Shown here in pieces: positions 1-8,167 of a stretch of DNA of 64,000 nucleotides. The stretch is taken from NCBI GenBank assembly GCA_003210055.1, contig QCNS01000005.1, forward strand, positions 30,497-94,496, given 5' to 3'. The notes below the pieces were generated by a model. The model searched no databases, had not been told where the DNA came from, and saw only the letters and a list, made by a program, of their open reading frames with translations. The stretch's first letter is position 1. Each line of letters opens with the position of its first letter. A program made the position numbers and the translations under genes. Source of the stretch: SAR116 cluster bacterium AG-426-I14 (GTDB lineage Bacteria; Pseudomonadota; Alphaproteobacteria; Puniceispirillales; Marisalimonadaceae).

Positions 1-1337
1 GATGTTCTTCAATAAATGGAATGATATATATGAGAGGTCAGTCTAAAGATTTTGATCATTGGAGACAGCTTGGAAATCATGGATGGGGTTGGGATGATGT
101 ATTACCCTATTTCATTAGATCAGAGGATAATTTTTCTGGTAAAGATAATTTTCATGGAGTTGGAGGAGAATGGAGAGTAGATAAGCAAAGACTTGCATGG
201 ACAGTTTTAGATGATTTTATGGAAGCCGCTAACCAAACAGGTATTCCAAAAATAGATGACTTTAATAATGGTAACAATTTTGGAGTATCTTACTTTAAGG
301 TAAATCAGAAAAATGGTTTTAGGTTAAATACTGTTAGAGCTTTTCTTAAACCAATAAAACATAGGAAAAATTTAAAGGTTTTTACCAATTGTGAAGTTTC
401 AAACTTAATAATAGAAAACAATAGAGTCTCCGGCGTAAAAATTATTCAAAATCAAATTGAAAATAAGATTTTATGTAATAAAGAGGTCGTTTTATCAGCA
501 GGTGCAATTGGTTCTCCCAAAATATTGGAATTATCAGGGATTGGAAATCCAAAAATATTGAATGATGTAGGAGTAAAAATTAAAGTTGAAAATAAAAACG
601 TTGGAGAAAATCTTCAAGATCATTTGCAGTTAAGGGTGATTTATAAATTAAAAAATGCTAAAACTTTAAATCAACAAATTAACTCACCTTTTGGAAAACT
701 CAAAATAGGCATCGAGTATTTACTAAATCGTTCGGGTCCAATGTCAATGGCGCCAAGTCAATTAGGTATATTTGCCATGTCAGATTCCTCTTATGAGTTT
801 CCAAATTTACAATTTCATGTTCAGCCATTATCTCTCGATAAGTTTGGAGAACCACTACACAATTTTCCAGGACTTACTGCTAGCGTTTGTAATCTTAATC
901 CTTTAAGCAGAGGGAGTATACACATAAGTTCAAAAAATTATAATATTCCTCCAAAAATTGATCCTAACTATCTTTCTGATCCAATTGATAAAAAAGTCGC
1001 TGTACAGTCGATAAAACTAGCAAGAAAAATAATTAATCAGCCTGCAATGAAAAAGTATAGTCCAACTGAATATGCTCCAGGAGAGAAATTTCAATCAGAT
1101 ATAGATTTAGAAAAAGTTGCTGGTAATATTGGTACAACTATTTTTCATCCTGTAGGTACATGTGCAATGGGTGTCCAAAAAAATTCTGTTACTAATCCAA
1201 AACTAAATGTTAATGGTATAGAAAATCTAAGAGTTGTAGATGCTTCTGTAATGCCATCAATTACATCAGGTAACACTAATTCACCTACTTTAATGATAGC
1301 TGAAAAAGCTTCAGAAATGATATTGAATGATGTATAA
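1..1337 (+). CDS. GMC-family alcohol/choline-type dehydrogenase, 5' end outside the window
   Basis: FAD-dependent GMC oxidoreductase that would oxidise an alcohol (choline-like or aliphatic) to an aldehyde. The frame stays open to base 3 and reads CSSINGMIYMRGQ across the first ATG at 21, which is the conserved GMC motif GGSSxINGMxYxRG. Translation therefore does not start at 21, and the N-terminal Rossmann FAD-binding part (roughly 80-90 residues in this family) lies upstream of the window. The C-terminal substrate domain is complete: HPVGTCAMG, with its catalytic-type His, sits about 63 residues before the stop, followed by GNTNSPTLMIAEKA with the Asn partner. The substrate cannot be told from sequence. 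It precedes valine-degradation genes by 31 bp on the same strand, so it may be co-transcribed with them. Confidence 0.9.
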   Translation, partial: CSSINGMIYMRGQSKDFDHWRQLGNHGWGWDDVLPYFIRSEDNFSGKDNFHGVGGEWRVDKQRLAWTVLDDFMEAANQTGIPKIDDFNNGNNFGVSYFKVNQKNGFRLNTVRAFLKPIKHRKNLKVFTNCEVSNLIIENNRVSGVKIIQNQIENKILCNKEVVLSAGAIGSPKILELSGIGNPKILNDVGVKIKVENKNVGENLQDHLQLRVIYKLKNAKTLNQQINSPFGKLKIGIEYLLNRSGPMSMAPSQLGIFAMSDSSYEFPNLQFHVQPLSLDKFGEPLHNFPGLTASVCNLNPLSRGSIHISSKNYNIPPKIDPNYLSDPIDKKVAVQSIKLARKIINQPAMKKYSPTEYAPGEKFQSDIDLEKVAGNIGTTIFHPVGTCAMGVQKNSVTNPKLNVNGIENLRVVDASVMPSITSGNTNSPTLMIAEKASEMILNDV

Positions 1338-1368
1338 GTAAGGTAAGTTATTTGTTGTAAAAAGAATT

Positions 1369-2520
1369 ATGGAATTTAAATTAAGTGAAGATCTTATCGC
1401 AATCAAAGAGATGGCTAGGGCTTTTTCTGAAGATGAATTAATGCCAAACGCATCAGAGTGGGATGAAAAAGAATTATTTCCAGTTGAAAAATTAAAAAAA
1501 TCTGCTGAGTTAGGTATGGCTGCAATTTATGTTGACGAAAAATTTGGGGGTACTGGTTTAAATAGATTAGCGGCTGCATTGATATTTGAAGAATTATCAA
1601 GAGGTTGTGTATCAACATCAGCTTTCTTATCAATTCATAATATGGTTGCATGGATGATAGATAGTCATGGTACTGATAAAATTAGAAAAAAATATATCCC
1701 AAAGCTTTCTTCAATGGAATGGGTGTCGAGTTACTGCTTAACTGAATCAGGTTCTGGTTCAGATGCTGCTGCTTTGAAAACAACTGCAAGAAAAAAAGGA
1801 AACAGTCATTACGTTGTTAATGGTTCAAAAAGTTTTATTTCAGGAGGGCCTACTAGTGATGTTTACGCTGTAATGTGTCGAACAGGGGATAACTCTTCAA
1901 ATGGAATATCTTGTTTGTTGATTGAAAAAGGTACAAAAGGTCTTTCTTTTGGAAAAAAAGAAAAAAAATTAGGATGGAACAGTCAACACACCTCAAGTAT
2001 TAATTTTGATAACTGTGAAGTTCCATTAGATAACCTAGTAGGTAATGAAGGAGATGGTTTTAAATTAGCCATGAAGGGATTAGACGGAGGCAGAGTAAAT
2101 ATTGCTGCCTGTTCAATTGGCGGTGCAAACTTGGCTATCGAAAGTGCTTTAGATTATACTTCAGAGAGAAAACAATTTGGTAAATATTTAAATGAATTTC
2201 AAGTAACTCAATTTAAATTAGCAGATATGGCAACAAATTTAGAGGCTTCAAAATTAATGGTCTATAAGGCAGCGAGCAGTATCGATAACAAAGACAAAAA
2301 TGCCACATTACAATGTGCTATGGCTAAAAGATTTGCAACTGACACTTGTTTCCAAATTTGTGATGAAGCTCTTCAAATTCATGGTGGGTACGGATATTTG
2401 AAAGACTTTCCTTTAGAGAGACTTATAAGAGATCTAAGGGTACATAAAATTTTAGAAGGTACTAATGAAATAATGAGATTGATTATTTCTAGAAACTTAA
2501 TAAAAAAAAGTAGAGATTAA
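1369..2520 (+). CDS. Acyl-CoA dehydrogenase, probably isobutyryl-CoA dehydrogenase
   Basis: A 383-residue flavoprotein of the short/branched-chain acyl-CoA dehydrogenase family, with the alpha-helical N domain, the CLTESGSGSDAA beta-domain motif near residue 122, the ERKQFGKYL helix and the C-terminal LEGTNEIMRLIISR segment. The glutamate usually used as base is expected just before this GTNEI segment. The family oxidises acyl-CoA to enoyl-CoA and passes electrons to ETF. Assignment to isobutyryl-CoA (valine degradation) comes mainly from context: one base separates its TAA from the ATG of a 3-hydroxyisobutyryl-CoA hydrolase. The start follows AAAGAATT, a weak ribosome site. A short-chain or 2-methylbutyryl-CoA enzyme is possible. 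Confidence 0.85.
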   Translation: MEFKLSEDLIAIKEMARAFSEDELMPNASEWDEKELFPVEKLKKSAELGMAAIYVDEKFGGTGLNRLAAALIFEELSRGCVSTSAFLSIHNMVAWMIDSHGTDKIRKKYIPKLSSMEWVSSYCLTESGSGSDAAALKTTARKKGNSHYVVNGSKSFISGGPTSDVYAVMCRTGDNSSNGISCLLIEKGTKGLSFGKKEKKLGWNSQHTSSINFDNCEVPLDNLVGNEGDGFKLAMKGLDGGRVNIAACSIGGANLAIESALDYTSERKQFGKYLNEFQVTQFKLADMATNLEASKLMVYKAASSIDNKDKNATLQCAMAKRFATDTCFQICDEALQIHGGYGYLKDFPLERLIRDLRVHKILEGTNEIMRLIISRNLIKKSRD

Positions 2521-2521
2521 A

Positions 2522-3595
2522 ATGAATGAAGAAGTTTTATTTAATTTAAAAAATTCTTTAGGAATTATTACACTTAATCGTCCAGATCGATTAAATGCCC
2601 TAACATATAATATGGTTAAATTTATTAGCAGACATTTAGATGATTGGGAAAATAATGATTTAGTTAAAGCAGTTTTAATTGAGGGTGCTGGAGACAGAGC
2701 TTTTTGTGCTGGAGGAGACGTTGTAAATTTAAGAAAAAAAGTTTTGTCAGAGGGTGGTCCCCCCACAGAACTTTCTAGAAATTTTTTTTACGATGAATAT
2801 TTGTTAAATTACAAGATTAATAAATATAAAAAACCTTTTATTGCACTCATAGATGGAGTGACTATGGGAGGGGGAGTTGGCGTTTCAATGCATGGTAGTC
2901 ATGTAATTGCTACTGAAAAAACTATGTTTGCAATGCCAGAAACTGCCATTGGTTTGTTTCCTGATGTAGGTGGAGGATGGTTATTAGCACAATTACCGTT
3001 GAGTGTTGGGTTGTGGTTAGCCCTTACCGGCGATAGGTTAAAAGCATATGACTTGTTAAAAATAGGTTTAGCTAATTTTTATTTAGACTCTAACAAAACA
3101 AATGATTTAAAGAATAGTTTAATTAATAGTGAAACTTTAAATAAAGAAAATGTGTCAAAAATTATTAATCAATTTTCATCAAAACCTGAAAATGACAGTA
3201 CTATAGAAAAAAATGAAGATATTTTAAAACGTGTTTTTGAAAATGAAACCATTGAAAAGATATTTGAGACTTTGTTGATGTTAAAAAATGATGGAGTTGA
3301 TTTTGCAGTTCATTTAGAAAAAGAACTTCAACTAAAATCACCAACTTCTCTCAAAATTACAATGCAACAGATTTTAAATGCTAAAGATATGAGTTTAGAA
3401 GAAGATCTTATAATGGAATATAGAATGGTTCAAAAATGTCAGTCATCTGGTGACTTTTATGAGGGTGTGAGAGCCATGCTGGTCGACAAAGATAGAAAAC
3501 CTAAATGGCAACCAAAATCATTAAGTAAAGTAGATAATAATTATGTGAATGATTTTTTTGAACCATTAGGTGAAAAGGATCTTAAGATTAATTAA
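2522..3595 (+). CDS. 3-hydroxyisobutyryl-CoA hydrolase (enoyl-CoA hydratase superfamily)
   Basis: A 357-residue crotonase-fold protein. It is longer than plain enoyl-CoA hydratases (about 260) and matches the HIBCH subfamily. The oxyanion-hole segments are visible as FCAGGDVVNL near residue 62 and DGVTMGGGVGVS near residue 112. The diagnostic C-terminal block FYEGVRAMLVDKDRKPKWQP is present near residue 310. The reaction is hydrolysis of 3-hydroxyisobutyryl-CoA to free 3-hydroxyisobutyrate in valine catabolism. It is translationally close-coupled to the upstream acyl-CoA dehydrogenase (1-base gap) and followed 16 bases later by a thiolase. The later enzymes of the route (3-hydroxyisobutyrate dehydrogenase, methylmalonate-semialdehyde dehydrogenase) are not in this window. 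Confidence 0.9.
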   Translation: MNEEVLFNLKNSLGIITLNRPDRLNALTYNMVKFISRHLDDWENNDLVKAVLIEGAGDRAFCAGGDVVNLRKKVLSEGGPPTELSRNFFYDEYLLNYKINKYKKPFIALIDGVTMGGGVGVSMHGSHVIATEKTMFAMPETAIGLFPDVGGGWLLAQLPLSVGLWLALTGDRLKAYDLLKIGLANFYLDSNKTNDLKNSLINSETLNKENVSKIINQFSSKPENDSTIEKNEDILKRVFENETIEKIFETLLMLKNDGVDFAVHLEKELQLKSPTSLKITMQQILNAKDMSLEEDLIMEYRMVQKCQSSGDFYEGVRAMLVDKDRKPKWQPKSLSKVDNNYVNDFFEPLGEKDLKIN

Positions 3596-3611
3596 CTTTA
3601 GGAGAATATTA

Positions 3612-4790
3612 ATGACTAATACATATATCATGTCAGCTGTTAGGTCACCAATAGGGACTTTTGGAGGTTCATTAAAAAACTTCAATCCTGTAGATTTAGG
3701 AACATTAGTTTCAAAAGAAGCAATAAGTAGGTCTAATTTAAATAGTGAAGAAATTAACCATGCAGTTTTTGGAAATGTTATACATACAGAACCACGTGAT
3801 ATGTATGTAAGTAGAGTTATAGGACTTCAATCAGGACTGAAAAAGGAATCTGCAGCTCTAACTGTAAACAGATTATGTGGTTCCGGATTGCAAGCCATAG
3901 TAAGCGCAACTCAGTTAATTTTACTTGAAGACGCAGAAGTGGTGTTAGCAGGTGGAGTTGAAGTTATGTCGAGTGGTACTCATGTTGTTCAAGGTTTTAG
4001 ATGGGGATCTCGTATGGGAGATGCGAAGGTGTTTGACATGATGCTTGGCTCTTTACAAGATCCATTTGGGCATGGGCACATGGGTATAACCGCAGAAAAT
4101 ATTTCTGAGAGATATCAAATAAGTAGAGAGATGCAAGATAAATTTGCCTTAACAAGTCAAACTAGAGCTGTAGACGCGATAAAGAATGGTAAATTTAAAG
4201 AGCAAATTATTCCCATAGAGATTAAAACAAGAAAAGGAATTGAAATATTTGACAAAGATGAGCATGTCAAACCTGACACAACTTTAGATACTTTATCTAA
4301 CTTAAAAGCTGCTTTTAAAAAGGATGGTTCTGTCACAGCTGGGAATGCTTCTGGAATAAATGATGGAGCATCAGCCTTAGTTCTTGCCAATGAGAAGAAA
4401 GCCAAAAAAGGAAAGCCATTAGCTAGAATAGTATCTTATGGTTTTGGAGGTGTTGAGCCAGATGAAATGGGGATGGGACCTATCCCAGCATCTAAAATGG
4501 CACTAAAAAAATCTGGTCTTAATGTAGATGATATTGATTTAGTTGAGTCTAATGAAGCTTTTGCTGCTCAAGCCTGTGCAGTTAATAAGCAGTTGGGCTT
4601 GGATCCAGCAAAGGTAAATGTTAATGGTGGAGCGATAGCTTTAGGTCATCCAGTAGGAGCTACAGGTTCAATCATTATGACAAAATTAATTCATGAATTA
4701 AAAAGCATCAATGGAAGATATGGTTTGGCAACAATGTGTATCGGTGGAGGTCAGGGTATCGCTGTAATAATTGAGATGACAAACAATTAA
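3612..4790 (+). CDS. Thiolase (acetyl-CoA C-acyltransferase)
   Basis: A 392-residue type II thiolase that condenses two acetyl-CoA or cleaves a 3-ketoacyl-CoA. The nucleophilic Cys is in VNRLCGSG at about residue 89. The C-terminal half has NEAFAAQ, GGAIALGHPVGATG (catalytic His) and MCIGGGQG (second catalytic Cys). The frame opens further upstream inside the hydrolase gene, but the start at 3612 is chosen because AGGAG at 3600-3604 stands the right distance before it and the protein then begins in the normal thiolase way (MTNTYIMSAVRSPIG). Its 3' end overlaps the convergent MaoC gene by 4 bases, leaving no room for a separate terminator. Substrate length is not determinable. Confidence 0.93.
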   Translation: MTNTYIMSAVRSPIGTFGGSLKNFNPVDLGTLVSKEAISRSNLNSEEINHAVFGNVIHTEPRDMYVSRVIGLQSGLKKESAALTVNRLCGSGLQAIVSATQLILLEDAEVVLAGGVEVMSSGTHVVQGFRWGSRMGDAKVFDMMLGSLQDPFGHGHMGITAENISERYQISREMQDKFALTSQTRAVDAIKNGKFKEQIIPIEIKTRKGIEIFDKDEHVKPDTTLDTLSNLKAAFKKDGSVTAGNASGINDGASALVLANEKKAKKGKPLARIVSYGFGGVEPDEMGMGPIPASKMALKKSGLNVDDIDLVESNEAFAAQACAVNKQLGLDPAKVNVNGGAIALGHPVGATGSIIMTKLIHELKSINGRYGLATMCIGGGQGIAVIIEMTNN

Positions 4791-5245
4791 CTTGAAACTT
4801 TTGTTTTAATCATAAAATTTGAAATCCAAGTCATAACTATTTCGTTATTTTGATTGAAAACTGTTTGGTGAGAACGAACAGTTCCTCTTGAGGGATTTTT
4901 TGATGAAATTTTTTTTTCTAGAATTTCAACTTGTGTAACAAGTATATCCTCTGGATACACTGGTTTTGTCCATCTTAATTCATCTATACCCCAAGCACCC
5001 ATTCCAGTGCCTTCTATTACACCAGTTTCAAAGAATTGTGTAAACGATTTACCCAATGTCATAAAACCACTTGAAACTAAGCGTTTAAAAGGTCCTTTTT
5101 TTGCTTCTTCTTCATCAATGTGAAAACTTTGAGGGTCGTAACTCTTTGCAAAGTTTATAATTTCTTCTTTAGTGATTTTTTTTGGTTGAGTTTTAATACT
5201 CATACCAATCTTAAAATCCTCGAAATATAACGGAAGATTTTTCAT
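4787..5245 (-). CDS. MaoC-like (R)-enoyl-CoA hydratase
   Basis: A 152-residue single hot-dog domain of the MaoC type. The hydratase signature is recognisable as FAKSYDPQSFHIDEEEA around residues 28-44, with the Asp and His in the positions used for water addition, followed by LVSSGFMTLG. These proteins hydrate trans-2-enoyl-CoA. It is the last gene of the long minus-strand operon, 3 bases after the SDR gene, so it probably works with that dehydrogenase on the same CoA thioester. The start has no clear Shine-Dalgarno and probably relies on coupling with the upstream gene. Confidence 0.85.
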   Translation of the reverse strand: MKNLPLYFEDFKIGMSIKTQPKKITKEEIINFAKSYDPQSFHIDEEEAKKGPFKRLVSSGFMTLGKSFTQFFETGVIEGTGMGAWGIDELRWTKPVYPEDILVTQVEILEKKISSKNPSRGTVRSHQTVFNQNNEIVMTWISNFMIKTKVSS

Positions 5246-5248
5246 ATT

Positions 5249-5998
5249 TTATCTTGGTGCTAATCGAACGGATCCATCTAATCTGATTGTTTCACCATTA
5301 ATCATTGGGTTAGCTATTATACTATTGACAAGCATTCCATATTCTTTTGCAGTACCCAATCTTTTAGGAAAAAGTGTGGTAGCTATCAAGCTTTGTTGTA
5401 CTTCTTCACTCATGCCTGTAAGCATAGGAGTTTCAAACAATCCAGGAGCAATTGTATTTATTCTAATTCCATGATTAGCAAGTTCCCTAGCAATTGGAAG
5501 AGTCATTCCAACAATACCACCTTTAGACGCAGAGTAAGCTGCTTGACCTATTTGTCCATCAAATGCAGCTACCGACGCAGTATTGATTATTAAGCCTCTT
5601 TCACCATCTTCATTAGGTGAGTTATGTTGCATTTTGTCAGCACATAATCTAAGCATATTAAAACTTCCAATCAAATTTATTTTTAAAACTTTTTCAAATA
5701 GATTGAAATCATGAATTCCTCTACTGGATACTATTTTTGCACCTGCCGCAATACCTGCACAATTAATCAAACAATTTATATTTTCTAAATTTTTTACAGC
5801 TTCGGACATTAATTCTGGGTTAGATACATCACCCACAAAATACTCACAACCTAATTCACTAGAAATATTTTTTAATTTTTCTTCGTTTAAATCAATTAAA
5901 AAGATATTAGCTCCTTTTTCTTTTAAAACTCTTGCTGTACCTTCACCGAGACCACTACCGCCTCCAGTTATAACTGCATTAATTTTCTCAACTTTCAT
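5249..5998 (-). CDS. SDR family dehydrogenase, 3-hydroxyacyl-CoA dehydrogenase type II-like
   Basis: A 249-residue classical short-chain dehydrogenase. NAD(P) binding is at residues 10-20 (ITGGGSGLGEGTA), with NCAGIA near residue 79, the catalytic Ser in INTASVAAFDGQ and the YSASKGG Tyr/Lys pair. The acidic residues after the second strand (LIDLNEE) favour NAD over NADP. The overall pattern, including FPKRLGTAKEYGMLV near the C-terminus, resembles the HSD17B10 type that oxidises 3-hydroxyacyl-CoA. A GGAG ribosome site precedes the start, located in the last codons of the ligase-like gene 2 bases upstream. Together with MaoC this supplies hydration and oxidation steps of a beta-oxidation-like route. 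Confidence 0.85.
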   Translation of the reverse strand: MKVEKINAVITGGGSGLGEGTARVLKEKGANIFLIDLNEEKLKNISSELGCEYFVGDVSNPELMSEAVKNLENINCLINCAGIAAGAKIVSSRGIHDFNLFEKVLKINLIGSFNMLRLCADKMQHNSPNEDGERGLIINTASVAAFDGQIGQAAYSASKGGIVGMTLPIARELANHGIRINTIAPGLFETPMLTGMSEEVQQSLIATTLFPKRLGTAKEYGMLVNSIIANPMINGETIRLDGSVRLAPR

Positions 5999-6000
5999 TT

Positions 6001-7245
6001 TTATTCTCCAAAATTTCTTATATCGTCAATAACTTTTCCATCATTAGCTAATGATTTGGGTTCAACTAATTCTGTTTCTCCGTTTAAGTTAAGAACTTTT
6101 TTCATTTCTGCAACAATTGTTTTTTTTATTTTTTCTCTTTCGATTGAATTACACAAATCTGTCTCAATTATCAAATTTATAATATCCTTATTTTTCTCTC
6201 TATTAACAACTAGTCTACCTTTGACTTTAGATTTAAAAACAGTTTTTAAAATTTTATCAATTTGTGAAGGTTGAACAAACATTCCTCTTACTTTAGTTGT
6301 CTGGTCTGCTCTTCCCTGCCAACCTTTGATTCTAAAGTTAGTTCTTCCAGTAGAACTTAATCCTGGTAAAAAGGAAGATAAATCACCTGTAGCAAATCTA
6401 AATATTGGTAGTTCAAAATTATTTAATACAGTGACTATAACCTCTCCAACTTCACCATCTTCAACTGCATCACCTGTACCAGGCTTTACAATCTCTACAA
6501 TAACATCCTCATCAACTATCATGCCATCATTCTGAGATGCTTCATATGCTATTAACCCTAAATCTGCTGTTCCATAACATTGAAAAAAATCAATATTTTT
6601 AGTTCTTAAATATTCTGCAACATTTGGAAATAATGGACCTCCTGATAAAACTGCTTTTTTTAAAAATTTTAGATTAATTTTTTTTTCATCAGCTTTTTCC
6701 AAGAGAATTCGCAGAAAATCTGGAACCCCAACATAGCCAGTTGTTTTTATATCTGACATTATTTCAACTTGTGCATCGGAGTTTTCACTTCCAGCTGGAA
6801 AAACTGTGCACTTTAAAATCTTAGCAGCTTCTTCGAACATTAAACCTGCAGGTGTAAAGTGATAAGAGAAACAATTTTGAATTATATCACCTTTTATGAA
6901 ATTTGCTGCATGCATAGCTCTTGCAAACCTCCACCAATTAGAACTGCGTCCATCTAGATCATAAATAGGTCCTGGAGATCTATAGATATGAGCAAATTGG
7001 TTGTAAGGTTCTATATTAAAATTAGCGAATGGCAGAATTTTTTTTTGTTTATCAATTAAGTCGCTTTTTCTTAAAATTTCAATTTTATTTAGATCTGATA
7101 GAGACGTTATTTCGCCATTAATTCTACTTTTTAAATTTTCATTTGTTTTAGATACTTCTATCAGTTTTTTTAATTTTAAAAGTTGATCAGCTTGTCTTTC
7201 ATCAGCTGATCGAATTTCAGAGTTGTCAAAAAAAAGTGATGTCAT
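6001..7245 (-). CDS. Phenylacetate-CoA ligase-like protein with degenerate ATP loop
   Basis: A 414-residue protein of the ANL adenylate-forming superfamily, closest in layout to PaaK. The order is GDIIQNCFSYHFTPAG, PAGSENSDAQ, VGVPDFL, QCYGTADLGLIAYEA, and the C-terminal FRIKGWQGRADQTTKVRGMFV, which is the hinge and small-domain entry. The glycine/threonine-rich loop SSGTTG that binds ATP phosphates in PaaK is replaced by IYRSPGPIYD near residue 89. It may still make a CoA thioester by modified chemistry, or it may have another role such as transferase or sensor. It sits between LivF and the SDR in the transporter operon, suggesting it handles the imported acid. The start lacks a strong ribosome site. 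Confidence 0.75.
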   Translation of the reverse strand: MTSLFFDNSEIRSADERQADQLLKLKKLIEVSKTNENLKSRINGEITSLSDLNKIEILRKSDLIDKQKKILPFANFNIEPYNQFAHIYRSPGPIYDLDGRSSNWWRFARAMHAANFIKGDIIQNCFSYHFTPAGLMFEEAAKILKCTVFPAGSENSDAQVEIMSDIKTTGYVGVPDFLRILLEKADEKKINLKFLKKAVLSGGPLFPNVAEYLRTKNIDFFQCYGTADLGLIAYEASQNDGMIVDEDVIVEIVKPGTGDAVEDGEVGEVIVTVLNNFELPIFRFATGDLSSFLPGLSSTGRTNFRIKGWQGRADQTTKVRGMFVQPSQIDKILKTVFKSKVKGRLVVNREKNKDIINLIIETDLCNSIEREKIKKTIVAEMKKVLNLNGETELVEPKSLANDGKVIDDIRNFGE

Positions 7246-7260
7246 TTTTTATTATTAAAC

Positions 7261-8109
7261 TTATAACCAGCGTTTTCTTCTACGGTATTGTTTAAAGTCT
7301 CTGTAGGACTGTCTTCCTTTTCCAGAAATTCCCAAATAAAATTCTTTAACATCTTCATTATCCCTCATAGATTTTGCTGAACCCTCCATTACAACTCTTC
7401 CATTTTCTAATATATATGCGTATTCAGCATATTGAAGTGCCATGTTAGTATTTTGTTCAGCCAAAAGAATTGTAACACCCTCTTGTTTATTAATCTGTGA
7501 TACTATTTCAAAAATTTGTTTTACTAATTGAGGTGCAAGACCCATTGAAGGTTCATCAAGTAATATCATACGTGGATTTGCCATTAGGGCCCTTCCTATA
7601 GCTACCATTTGCTGTTCACCGCCAGATGTGTAACCTGCTTGAGATGTTCTTCTATCTTTTAATCTTGGAAAGTAATTATAAACTCTTTCAAGATCGTATT
7701 TAACTTCTTTGTTATTTTTTCTTGTATAAGCTCCAGTCAACAAGTTTTCTTCTACAGTCAAATGTTCAAAACAATGTCTACCCTCCATTACTTGAATTAC
7801 TCCTAGTTTGACTAGTTGAGAAGGATCTAGGGCATGCACATCAATATTTTCAAAACTAATGGAACCTTTGGTTACTTCTCCTCGTTCTGAAGCAAGTAAG
7901 TTTGATATAGATTTCAAGGTAGTTGTCTTCCCAGCACCATTGCCTCCTAAAAGGGTTGTTATTCCCCCTTTTCTTACATTTAAGCTAACGCCTTTTAAAA
8001 CAAGAATAACATGATTATAAACTACCTCTATATTATTAACTATAAGTAGGTCTGTATTTTTTTTATTCTTTGAATGTTTTTTATTATTTTTTATAGAAAT
8101 ATCATCCAT
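7261..8109 (-). CDS. livF: Branched-chain-type ABC transporter ATPase (LivF-like)
   Basis: A 282-residue ABC ATPase. Walker A GGNGAGKTT is near residue 54, the Q-loop falls in LGVIQVMEGRHCFEHLTV, the signature is TSGGEQQMVAIGRAL, Walker B is MILLDEPSMGLAP, and the LivF-type switch region is ILLAEQN. An N-terminal extension of about 25 Lys/Asn-rich residues and a basic C-terminal tail (RDFKQYRRRKRWL) exceed the usual LivF length of about 235. It forms a heterodimer with LivG under the LivH/LivM pore. It lies downstream of an intrinsic-terminator-like hairpin that follows the binding-protein gene, so its dose is probably set by read-through. Confidence 0.88.
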   Translation of the reverse strand: MDDISIKNNKKHSKNKKNTDLLIVNNIEVVYNHVILVLKGVSLNVRKGGITTLLGGNGAGKTTTLKSISNLLASERGEVTKGSISFENIDVHALDPSQLVKLGVIQVMEGRHCFEHLTVEENLLTGAYTRKNNKEVKYDLERVYNYFPRLKDRRTSQAGYTSGGEQQMVAIGRALMANPRMILLDEPSMGLAPQLVKQIFEIVSQINKQEGVTILLAEQNTNMALQYAEYAYILENGRVVMEGSAKSMRDNEDVKEFYLGISGKGRQSYRDFKQYRRRKRWL

Positions 8110-8131
8110 CGTATTACCAAAAATATTAAAA

Positions 8132-8162
8132 AAGAGAGTCTATGGTTATCATAGACTCTCTT
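8132..8162 (-). terminator. Rho-independent terminator/attenuator after the binding-protein gene
   Basis: A perfect 13-bp inverted repeat (AAGAGAGTCTATG / CATAGACTCTCTT) with a 5-base loop. On the minus strand it is followed directly by a T-rich tract (TTTTAATATTTTT). It begins 5 bases after the binding-protein stop codon and lies inside an operon, since livF and three further minus-strand genes follow. Partial termination here would leave the binding protein in excess over the downstream ATPase and enzymes. Confidence 0.8.
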
Positions 8163-8167
8163 AAAAA

